Program-made: the position numbers and the translations under genes | The notes under the pieces: generated by a model | What the model was told of the DNA's origin: nothing | The model's database searches: none | What the model saw: only the letters and a program-made list of their open reading frames with translations | In this document: piece by piece, positions 54,571 through 64,000 of the stretch | Position numbering within the stretch: the first letter of the stretch is position 1 | Layout of the letters: every line of letters begins with the position of its first letter | Source of the DNA: Caldilineaceae bacterium | Lineage (GTDB): Bacteria; Chloroflexota; Anaerolineae; Caldilineales; Caldilineaceae | Reading direction: 5' to 3' | Assembly: GCA_958295845.1 (NCBI GenBank) | Contig: OY282376.1 | Span: 248,001 to 312,000 of the forward strand | DNA length: 64,000 nucleotides

Positions 54571-56025
54571 CTAACCTCTATCCACCGCCGTCCGCCAGTC
54601 CTCCGGCGTGTCCACATCAGCCAGCCACTCGCCCGGCGTCTCGATCGCGCTGACCTCCTCCGCGTGCCGGCGCAGCAGCATCCCCCCGCCCCGATCACCC
54701 TGAACCTGCCTCAACTGGCCAAAGTAACGCCGGTCAAAGACCGCCGGCGCGCCGCGTACCGCCCCATTCACAGCGACAGCCGCCAGATCGCTGCCGCCGC
54801 GCCATGTCTGCCACAACCGCCGCAGCAGCGCCGCCGGCAGATGGGGCTGGTCCACAGGCAGAAACAGGGCCGCCTCACATTCGGCCGGCAGCGCCTCCAC
54901 CGCGGCGTGCACCGAACCCGCCTGCCCGTCCTGCCAATTCGGGTTGAAAACGACACGCAGACGTCCGCGCCCTGCCTCGCGCAAGGGGGCCAGCGCGGCC
55001 TCCACCTGATCAGAGACCGCACCGGTGACCACAACCGTTTCCGACGCGCCGCTGTCGAGCGCGATGCGGGCGGCGCGCGTCACCAGCGGCTCGCCCTGCC
55101 AGCGCAGCAGCTGTTTCGGCTGTCCCATCCGGCTGCTTTCCCCTGCGGCCAGCACGATAGCCGTCGTCGCGCCCCAGCGCTCACGAATGGCCGTCCGGCT
55201 CTCCGTCCCCACCGCGCCGATGAGCGCCGGCTGGTTCTGCTGCGCCAACCGCTGCGCGATCAGCCGGGCTGCCGCCAGCCTGGGCGCGCTGTCCGCCTTG
55301 TTCAGCAGCGGAATCAGTCTCGCGGCCGCAGGGGGTCTCTGCGATACATGGGGGGTGTCCTTTTCTTCCCACCGGTACGGCTCGACCAGAAGGCGGCCGA
55401 GCATGCCCGGAGTCAGGCGCGTCGACGCGTCCTCTTCTTGCAGAAGTGCGCGCACCTGTTCGGGCCGGTGTACGTAAGGTTCGTCCAGCGGCAGCCCCAG
55501 CCCATCAAGACCTGCGACCGGGACCAGATGGGTCGTGCAATCGGGGATGACCGGTTCGTGGGACGCGGGCGCCTTCACCGGGCGGCGGCGGCTGCCATCG
55601 CCTTCGATGGCGATCAGGCTGATGCCGAGGTCACCGGCCCGCGCGGCCAGCGCGTCCACAACTTGAGGAGGAAGGCCCTGGCGTTTGGATCTTGTCGAGG
55701 AGGCGGTTGTTGGGGCGCCGCCGGCCCCGGCAGACCGGCCACTGGACGGCGACCAGATCAGGCAGTGCCCGTGCTGCGCCAGCTGTGCTTCCAGCGCAGC
55801 CCAATCAACTGCGTCAGCCCTGTCCGGCGTTACTTCGAGACGGGCCTGCGCCTGCTCCGCCTGGGAGGCGAAAATATGGGTGGTCGTGGTGGTGACGACG
55901 CGGCGGCCGCCACCAACGGCCTCATCTGCCAGCCGGAAGAGCGCGCTCGTCTTGCCCCCGGCGCCGACCAGCGTGACAACGGAAAGCGCCTCCGGCGGCA
56001 GTCGCAGAGCATGATGGAGTTGCAT
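54571..56025 (-). CDS. YqeC-MocA fusion (Mo-hydroxylase maturation protein)
   Basis: 484 residues in two parts. About 1-270 matches YqeC-type accessory proteins (VTLVGAGGKTSALFRLADEA, VVTTTTTHIF, IAIEGDGSRRRPVKAPASHE, LLNKAD). About 285-484 is a MocA/MobA-like nucleotidyltransferase (TAIVLAAGESSRMGQPKQLL, VVVTGAVSDQVEAAL, PVDQPHLPAALLRRLWQ). The latter loads CTP or GTP onto molybdopterin to make the dinucleotide cofactor. YqeC is known beside selenium-dependent Mo hydroxylases. The fusion lies downstream of, and on the same strand as, a xanthine dehydrogenase-family gene that it probably matures. Confidence 0.85.
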   Translation of the reverse strand: MQLHHALRLPPEALSVVTLVGAGGKTSALFRLADEAVGGGRRVVTTTTTHIFASQAEQAQARLEVTPDRADAVDWAALEAQLAQHGHCLIWSPSSGRSAGAGGAPTTASSTRSKRQGLPPQVVDALAARAGDLGISLIAIEGDGSRRRPVKAPASHEPVIPDCTTHLVPVAGLDGLGLPLDEPYVHRPEQVRALLQEEDASTRLTPGMLGRLLVEPYRWEEKDTPHVSQRPPAAARLIPLLNKADSAPRLAAARLIAQRLAQQNQPALIGAVGTESRTAIRERWGATTAIVLAAGESSRMGQPKQLLRWQGEPLVTRAARIALDSGASETVVVTGAVSDQVEAALAPLREAGRGRLRVVFNPNWQDGQAGSVHAAVEALPAECEAALFLPVDQPHLPAALLRRLWQTWRGGSDLAAVAVNGAVRGAPAVFDRRYFGQLRQVQGDRGGGMLLRRHAEEVSAIETPGEWLADVDTPEDWRTAVDRG

Positions 56026-56204
56026 GGGGAGCGTCTAGTTTCTACTCTGAATCCCGTCTGACAGCGAAGATTTTGCGCGTGAAGCACGCAGTTGAACTAT
56101 GGTCGTCTCGCCTGCCCTTACGCAATAGCCAATACGGAATAGGAATACGGAATACGCTATACGGAGTGCAGACAAAAACGGGTTCTCAAAGGGGAAGCGC
56201 TTTA
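56026..56204. other. Spacer between the fusion gene and Mo-hydroxylase gene
   Basis: No gene; contains a short run of ATACGGAATA words (gccaatacggaataggaatacggaatacgctatacgg). Confidence 0.3.
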
Positions 56205-56279
56205 GTTCTCAGTTGCTGGCGCACCAGCCGTTACTGAAAACTAAAAACTGCCTACTAAAAACTGCCTGCCAAAAACTGC

Positions 56280-56298
<19 letters not shown>
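56205..56298. repeat. AAAACTG-type intergenic repeat
   Basis: Six degenerate AAAACTGCCTACT-type words. The stop codon of the Mo-hydroxylase gene lies inside it, so the repeat encodes the last few residues of that protein. Confidence 0.65.
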
Positions 56299-59297
<2,999 letters not shown>

Positions 59298-59383
59298 TTA
59301 TTGGCTCCTGTCGGCGTGTACAAAAAGTGGTTCGTGACGGGACGCTTTCGGGGTCGCAGTCCGCCAGCCACTGCAAGTCGTAG

Positions 59384-60235
59384 TTACAGGTGGTTCAGAT
59401 ACAGCTGTGGATCGTTCAGAAATCCTCGCGTCACGCTCACGTGCTCCAATGATTCCCAGGACACGGGCTCGGGCGGGGACTGGTCAAAGTTCAGAATCGT
59501 GGCCTCGGGGAAGGCCATCAATATCGGGGAGTGGGTGGCGATGATAAACTGGGCGTCGCGGGCCACCATCTCCTTCAGCAGGGCGAGCAGCCCCACCTGG
59601 CGCAGGGGCGAAAGCGGCGCTTCCGGTTCATCCAGCAGGTAGAGGCCGTTGGGCGCGAAGCGGGCCTGAAACAGGGCCAGGAACGCCTCACCGTGAGAGC
59701 GTGCATCGAGTCCGTCCCCGTAGCTCTCCTCTATGGCGGCCAGCTGGCCCGAGTAAGCCATCTTCGCCAGGCCCTTGGCGTAGTCGGAGCGGCCCTCGTA
59801 CTCCGCGTCCACATTAGCCATCTCCGACTGCAGCTCCGCCTGCATCTGGGCGATGCGTTTGGCAAAGCCGAAAAAGTCCTCGGCCCGCAGGTAGAATCCC
59901 CGCCCGGTGCGTTTGGTCCAGCTCAGGCGTAGGTGTCTGGACAGCTGCCGCACTGTGGCCAGTGATGGGTCGTTGTCGGCCTCCTCTGCGCCAACGGTCG
60001 GCAGGCGTACAGCCGTGGCCAGCGCTTCGAGAAAAGTGGACTTGCCGCTGCCGTTTTCGCCCACGAGAAAGGTCACCGAACTCTCGAAGCGCACCTTCTC
60101 CAACCGGGCGATGACCGGCACGTTGTATGGGAATGTCCCTTCCTGGGGGAAAGAGGGCCGTTTTTCGATCGAAGTGAGGTGGATCATAGCCCGGACGCGC
60201 CTGCCTTCCTGCAGGAACAGTGGCTTTCGTGCCAT
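59384..60235 (-). CDS. Small AAA/ABC-type ATPase in the Mo-hydroxylase operon
   Basis: About 283 residues (or 267 from the ATG at 60187). Walker A VGENGSGKSTFLEALATAV, Walker B LYLLDEPEAPLSPLRQ and the His-switch IIATHSPILMAFP are intact, which fits the RecF/SMC-like ATPases. Inserted between the iron-sulfur/Mo and FAD subunit genes on the same strand. Stand-alone ATPases of this type often serve repair or defence, so the operon position may be accidental; a role in cofactor insertion is speculation. Confidence 0.8.
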   Translation of the reverse strand: MARKPLFLQEGRRVRAMIHLTSIEKRPSFPQEGTFPYNVPVIARLEKVRFESSVTFLVGENGSGKSTFLEALATAVRLPTVGAEEADNDPSLATVRQLSRHLRLSWTKRTGRGFYLRAEDFFGFAKRIAQMQAELQSEMANVDAEYEGRSDYAKGLAKMAYSGQLAAIEESYGDGLDARSHGEAFLALFQARFAPNGLYLLDEPEAPLSPLRQVGLLALLKEMVARDAQFIIATHSPILMAFPEATILNFDQSPPEPVSWESLEHVSVTRGFLNDPQLYLNHL

Positions 60236-60246
60236 CGCTGCATTGG

Positions 60247-61185
60247 CTACGCGCTTTTAGGCTGTGCGCCATTTGGCTCTGCTGGCGCGTCATTCATGCG
60301 CGCCCGCTTCACAGCCGAGTGCAGCACTCTCTTCAGCAGCACGTCTATCATCTCGTGGCGATACGCCTGTGACGCGCGGTACTTGCTGTTGCGCAGACTG
60401 GCCTGCGTCTGGGCTGCGGCGATGGCTTTCTCCACGGCGTCGTCGTCAAAAGCCTTTGCTGTCGTCAATGCTTCTTCGGCGCGGGTGGCGCGAAAGGGCG
60501 TCGGACCGGCCGGCCCGATAGCGATGACCGCATCTTCGACCCGCCGCAGCGTTGCATCCAGTCGCACTCTGGCGGCGATGCCCAGGACCGGCAGCGCGAC
60601 GCCCTGGGGCCGCATGATGCGGTCGAAGGCGTTGCCGGCGCGCGCCGCGTTCGGTCGAAAGCGGAACGCGTGCAGCATCTGATCGGGGGCCAGACGGTTG
60701 CGGCCGGGTCCGGCAAAGATGGAGAGCAGCGGCTGCCATGAATGCAGCGCCCCCCGTGCGCTGTGCCCGGCGACCTCGACCTCCGCTTCCAGCGCCAGCA
60801 GGCCGATCGTTCCGTCCGCGGCCGGCAACGCGTGGGCCACATTCCCGCCCAGCGTGGCCACATTGCGCACCTGCGGCCCGCCGATTACGCCGCAACTTTC
60901 GGTCAGACATCTGGCATGGGCGCGCAGCAGCGGGCTGCTTTCAATCTGCGTATGGGTGATTCCGGCGCCCAGAACGATCCAGCCGTCCTCCTGCGCGACG
61001 CGGTCGATGCCGCTGATTTTGGTCACATCTACCAGCACTTCTGGCGCAGCCGCGTGTTCGGCCTCCATATCGAGGATCAGGTCGGTGCCGCCGGCGATAA
61101 TGCGGGCCTTGTCTTTGTGCTGATGCAGCAGTGAGAGCGCTTCAGCAACGGTTGTTGGCGTATGGTAGGCGCGCCACCGGGCCAT
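60247..61185 (-). CDS. FAD-binding subunit of xanthine dehydrogenase-family enzyme
   Basis: 312 residues. FAD-binding PCMH-type domain with AGGTDLILDMEAEHAA, VLGAGITHTQIESS, IGGPQVRNVATLGGNVAHALPAAD (shown in part) and a CO-dehydrogenase flavoprotein C-terminal domain (VALPVLGIAARVRLD). It transfers electrons from the Mo/Fe-S subunit to an acceptor. The start at 61185 fits AGGA eight bases upstream. First gene of the Mo-hydroxylase operon. Confidence 0.88.
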   Translation of the reverse strand: MARWRAYHTPTTVAEALSLLHQHKDKARIIAGGTDLILDMEAEHAAAPEVLVDVTKISGIDRVAQEDGWIVLGAGITHTQIESSPLLRAHARCLTESCGVIGGPQVRNVATLGGNVAHALPAADGTIGLLALEAEVEVAGHSARGALHSWQPLLSIFAGPGRNRLAPDQMLHAFRFRPNAARAGNAFDRIMRPQGVALPVLGIAARVRLDATLRRVEDAVIAIGPAGPTPFRATRAEEALTTAKAFDDDAVEKAIAAAQTQASLRNSKYRASQAYRHEMIDVLLKRVLHSAVKRARMNDAPAEPNGAQPKSA

Positions 61186-61203
61186 TGTGCAAATCCTGTT
61201 CAA

Positions 61204-61472
61204 AGAGAGAAAAAAATATGCCGCAGTATACCACAGAAGGCTTTCTTCTGAAAACGCTCGCTGCTCTGCCGGGCGTACAAAAAGACCGGGCCAGGCGCTT
61301 CCTTTCCAGACTATCTTTCGGGATCGACTCAGCGATGCGGGCCTGACCGGAATATGTGGACCGGCGTCAATTTTCCCCCGAAAATGGGGCTTCTGGGCTC
61401 TTTAACAGTATCGCCAACAGTATCGCCTGTCGCCCGCAGAATGGAGGCGCTGAAGCAAATCATCCTTTTACG
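61204..61472. other. Intergenic, no gene
   Basis: Spacer with the Mo-hydroxylase promoter presumably inside; only a 12-bp direct repeat (ACAGTATCGCC twice) near 61406-61430 is noticeable. Confidence 0.3.
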
Positions 61473-62429
61473 CTAAGCAACCGATTCCGGCATCGTCCGT
61501 AATATCAACGGCTCAAGGAATTTCACACTCTTGATGATGCCTTCGGATGCGCTCATCACCGGGTCTTCGTGTTCAATGCTCAGCGCGCCGTCGTAGCCGG
61601 CCAGCCGCAGCGCGCTGACGAAATCGCGCCACCATGCTTCCCCATGACCGTAACCCAGCGTGCGGTAGGCCCACGAGCGCTCTGCAACCAGGTCCATCGG
61701 CCGCATGTCGAGGCCGCCGTTGAGAGCCATTTCAGACGGATCGATGCGGGTATCCTTGGCGTGGACGTGGAAGATGAACCCCTCCCCCAGCGCGGGGATG
61801 ACAACGAGCGGGTCCATGCCCTGGTAAAAAAAGTGGCTGGGGTCGAGGTTGACGCCCACGTACGGCCCCGCGATCGCGCGCAACCGCAGCATAGTGCGGG
61901 TGTTATACGCAGACTGACCAGGGTGTAGTTCGATCGCGATCCGGACGCCGTGATCGGCAGCGAACCGGCCGGCCTTTTCCCAGAAAGGGGCGATTACTTC
62001 ATCCCACTGCCAGCGCTCCAGATCAGCGTATTCCGGCTGTTGCGGGTGGGTGGGCCAGTTTGGATAAGGTGTCCCACTCGGGTCGCCGGGGCAGCCGCTC
62101 ATTGTCACTATCGTATCCAGGCCGAGTTTATTGGCCAGTTCTACCGTCTTGAAGAAGACATCCTGCGATGCCTGGCCACGCGCCGGGTGCGGGTCGAGCA
62201 GGTTGCCATTGCAGTTGAGAGCGCTCAGCATCAGGCCGCGACCTTCTATCGCGGACGTAAATGCTGTGCGGGCCGCCTCGCTATGCAGCAGCTCATCCAG
62301 GTTGCAATGCAAAGCCGGCGAGAAATTGCCCGTCCCGATTTCCACAGCCTCGATCCCCTGCTCGACAACCCAATCGAGCGCCTCGGTGAAGGAGGTTGGC
62401 AGGCTATCTGTGAATAGTCCGATCTTCAT
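61473..62429 (-). CDS. Sugar phosphate isomerase/epimerase (TIM barrel)
   Basis: 318 residues. The barrel begins KIGLFTDSLPTSFTEALDWV. IAIELHPGQSAYNTRT, VGVNLDPSHFFYQGMDP, IFHVHAKDTRI and a terminal LSIEHEDPVM supply the Glu, Asp, His and Glu metal ligands of the family. GGGAG precedes the ATG. A distant paralogue of the isomerase at 1718-2485. It stands alone, so its pathway is not shown by neighbours. Confidence 0.9.
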   Translation of the reverse strand: MKIGLFTDSLPTSFTEALDWVVEQGIEAVEIGTGNFSPALHCNLDELLHSEAARTAFTSAIEGRGLMLSALNCNGNLLDPHPARGQASQDVFFKTVELANKLGLDTIVTMSGCPGDPSGTPYPNWPTHPQQPEYADLERWQWDEVIAPFWEKAGRFAADHGVRIAIELHPGQSAYNTRTMLRLRAIAGPYVGVNLDPSHFFYQGMDPLVVIPALGEGFIFHVHAKDTRIDPSEMALNGGLDMRPMDLVAERSWAYRTLGYGHGEAWWRDFVSALRLAGYDGALSIEHEDPVMSASEGIIKSVKFLEPLILRTMPESVA

Positions 62430-62492
62430 GACATTCTCCCGTCTGGTGGACCCAGGCGACGCATCCCACGCCGCGTCCCCCTTCAGGCCGAC

Positions 62493-62945
62493 TCACTCCA
62501 CCTCGTACCAGCCTGACCCGAAGTACAGCCCGTCGTGGCGTACGATCCAGGTGTGCTTGCGTGTCTCCTCGCCTGTTTCCGGGTTGTTGAAGACGTAACT
62601 GACCCATCTGCCTTCTTCGGTAGCGCTCAGCATATCGTCGCCATAGAAGTAGCCGGTGTTGTCAACACGCAGCGCGGGATCCCGCCCTATCCTGTCGGGA
62701 ACGTAGTGCGCAATGGTATATCCATCTTCGCCGATAATGAAGACGTACCATGGCCCGTCCACGTGTTCAGGTGAACTATAGTGGGCGATAGTTGTCTGGC
62801 GGCCTTCACTTCTGTAGAGGCGGATGGCATCCTGCACGAGTGCCTGTGAGTAGGCCGCCTCTTCAGTTTTGGTTGGGATGGCAACGCAACCAGCGACGAG
62901 GAGCGCGAGCAAAAGAACGCCAAACAGCGGGGCAAATCGATGCAT
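62493..62945 (-). CDS. Cache-domain lipoprotein, copy A
   Basis: 150 residues. Signal peptide with lipobox (LLLALLVAGCVAIP) and one Cache-like sensor module (VDGPWYVFIIGEDGYTIAHY, GYFYGDDMLSATEEGRWVSY, HTWIVRHDGLYFGSGWYE). Cache domains bind small extracellular ligands; here the domain is not attached to a kinase or receptor, so it may be a free binding protein. GGAG six bases before the ATG at 62945 fixes the start. It is a tandem duplicate of copy B, 895 bp away. Confidence 0.82.
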   Translation of the reverse strand: MHRFAPLFGVLLLALLVAGCVAIPTKTEEAAYSQALVQDAIRLYRSEGRQTTIAHYSSPEHVDGPWYVFIIGEDGYTIAHYVPDRIGRDPALRVDNTGYFYGDDMLSATEEGRWVSYVFNNPETGEETRKHTWIVRHDGLYFGSGWYEVE

Positions 62946-63387
62946 GTTTTTCTCCATTGCGTCAAACGTAACTATGGCACTTCTGCCATAGCGTACCTTC
63001 TCGCGTCCCACTGTGCAAGTATGCCCTTTTACGGTTCAGGGCAAGCGCATCTCACTGGGTCAATGCCTTGGGAGGCTGCCTGCTCTGTGTGGGCTGCCAG
63101 ATCCATTAGGGCACCCCGTGTGGGTGCCCTTCGTGGACTTTTTGGCAAATTTCAGCTATTCAGGCATACGAAATCAGATGCGTTTGCCCCCTGTCACGGT
63201 CGCTTAACCATCCTCTCTCTGTCCGTCTGTTGCAACGCGTCCATCGGGTGACTTAGTACCGTCTTCCCCTATGCCGCTGTTCTGCGCGTCCCCAGCATGA
63301 GAGATGGCGCGCAGCGGGAAAACGGGTAGCGTAAAGCAGACAAAGCCGCACGGAGAACGCTTCTCAATCCGCGTCCCTTCCGGCGAA
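62946..63387. other. Spacer between Cache lipoproteins
   Basis: The first about 165 bases upstream of copy A (to about 63110) resemble the sequence upstream of copy B, so the promoter was duplicated too. A perfect 8-bp hairpin GGGCACCC/GGGTGCCC is at 63110-63130. No gene seen. Confidence 0.45.
63110..63130. terminator. Hairpin, possible terminator of copy B
   Basis: GGGCACCC-CGTGT-GGGTGCCC, a perfect 8-bp stem with a five-base loop, downstream of copy B; no T-run on the minus strand. Confidence 0.35.
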
Positions 63388-63840
63388 CTACTTCTTCTCA
63401 TACCAGCCCGACCCGAAGAGCAGCCCATCATAGCGTACCATCCAAGTGTGTTTAAGCTTCTCCTCGCCCGTGTCCGGGTTCGTGAAAACGTAGCTGACCC
63501 ACTTCCCTGCCTCCGTCGCGCTCACCATCTCGTCCCCATAAAAGTAGCCGGTCGAATCCACGCGCAGAGCGGGGTCCCTCCCTAGAATGTCAGGGTCGTG
63601 GTGGGCGATGGAGTAACCAGCTTCGCCGATTGTAAAGACGTACCATTGCCCGTCCACGTTGTCGGGCGAATTGTAGTAGTCGATGGCTGCCTGGCGGCCT
63701 TCCTGACTGTAGAGGCGAATCGCATCCTGCACGACCGCTTGGGTGTAGGCTGCCGGTTCGTTCTTGGTTGGGATGGCAACGCAACCAGCGACGAGGAGCG
63801 CGAGCAAGAGAACGGAAAACAGGGGGGCAAATCGATTCAT
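63388..63840 (-). CDS. Cache-domain lipoprotein, copy B
   Basis: 150 residues, about 75% like copy A by eye. Same lipobox (LLLALLVAGCVAIP) and Cache motifs (VDGQWYVFTIGEAGYSIAHH, GYFYGDEMVSATEAGKWVSY, HTWMVRYDGLLFGSGWYE). GGAG before the ATG at 63840 as in copy A. The upstream region to the window's right edge also matches copy A's upstream region, so a longer tandem array may continue outside. Confidence 0.82.
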   Translation of the reverse strand: MNRFAPLFSVLLLALLVAGCVAIPTKNEPAAYTQAVVQDAIRLYSQEGRQAAIDYYNSPDNVDGQWYVFTIGEAGYSIAHHDPDILGRDPALRVDSTGYFYGDEMVSATEAGKWVSYVFTNPDTGEEKLKHTWMVRYDGLLFGSGWYEKK

Positions 63841-64000
63841 GATTTTCTCCATTGCGTTTAAGGTAACTATGGCACATCTGCCACAGCGTACCTTCACCCA
63901 TCCCTCCATGCAAGAATCCCCTGCCCCAGTTCAGGGCACGTGCATCTCACTGAGCAAATGCCTTGGGAAGTTGCCAGCACTGTGTGGGCTGCCAGATCCG
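63841..64000. other. Duplicated upstream region of copy B (window edge)
   Basis: CATCTCACTGAGCAAATGCC, TTGGGAAGTTGCC and GTGTGGGCTGCCAGATCC match 63047-63105 upstream of copy A. Probably promoter DNA; the window ends here. Confidence 0.5.

Noticed and set aside
54259..56061. 600-codon plus-strand frame over the YqeC-MocA gene
   Set aside because: Shadow; Arg/Ala/Pro-rich with no domain, while the opposite strand carries both domains.

Overview
The window is about 60% GC and reads as a chromosomal contig of a free-living or host-associated Chloroflexota bacterium. Caldilineaceae or a related Anaerolineae lineage is my best guess, and it is inference only. The hints are paired Gfo/Idh/MocA dehydrogenases with TIM-barrel sugar isomerases, a MacAB-like FtsX exporter, a histidine phosphatase / DUF3090 / SCO1664-type trio, large SpoIID and jelly-roll surface proteins, and Mo-hydroxylase genes. 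No ribosomal protein or complete rRNA gene is present, so placement cannot be firmer.

Layout. 0-0.5 kb: a Fur-family regulator with its own palindromic operator. 0.7-8.3 kb: two divergent sugar-use operons (isomerase and dehydrogenase leftward; lipoprotein binding protein, two permeases, a beta-propeller hydrolase-like protein and an SDR rightward) around one promoter covered by a 24-bp near-palindrome. 8.3-12.3 kb: phytanoyl-CoA dioxygenase-like protein, small membrane protein, second Gfo/Idh/MocA enzyme, zinc alcohol dehydrogenase. 12.4-18.7 kb: a four-gene adaptor/FtsX/two-ATPase export operon. 19.1-25.7 kb: sulfatase, GNAT-type transferase, surface jelly-roll protein, CobW-type GTPase. 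25.7-33.1 kb: a decayed accessory island with a CobW fragment, an AbiEi antitoxin without its toxin, a broken copy of the jelly-roll gene joined to an HsdM tail, a 218-aa unknown protein, a 1166-aa unknown protein of atypical base composition, and a VapB with a ruined VapC. 33.3-43.3 kb: housekeeping genes (phosphatase/DUF3090/SCO1664 trio, nucleotidyltransferase-phosphomannomutase fusion, SpoIID protein, TsaE, two CBS proteins). 43.6-48.1 kb: a second graveyard with a degenerate tRNA-Ile, a 23S rRNA fragment, an orphan E1-beta gene with an E1-alpha relic, IS1595 and IS3 relics and a displaced MocA fragment. 48.3-51.4 kb: a secreted ankyrin protein with 333-bp near-identical tandem units. 52-61.2 kb: DUF2339 membrane protein, a YqeC-MocA fusion and a xanthine dehydrogenase-family operon. 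61.5-64 kb: another sugar isomerase and two tandem Cache lipoproteins.

Two kinds of short dispersed intergenic repeat run through the window: CACTGACC/AAAACTG tracts at gene ends, and a hairpin-bearing element of about 110-125 bp found three times. The most unusual material is the relic content (rRNA and tRNA fragments, chimeric pseudogenes, partial duplications), the 1166-aa protein, an ABC ATPase with an AbrB-like tail, and the recently amplified ankyrin array. I found no CRISPR array, prophage, integrase or complete insertion sequence.
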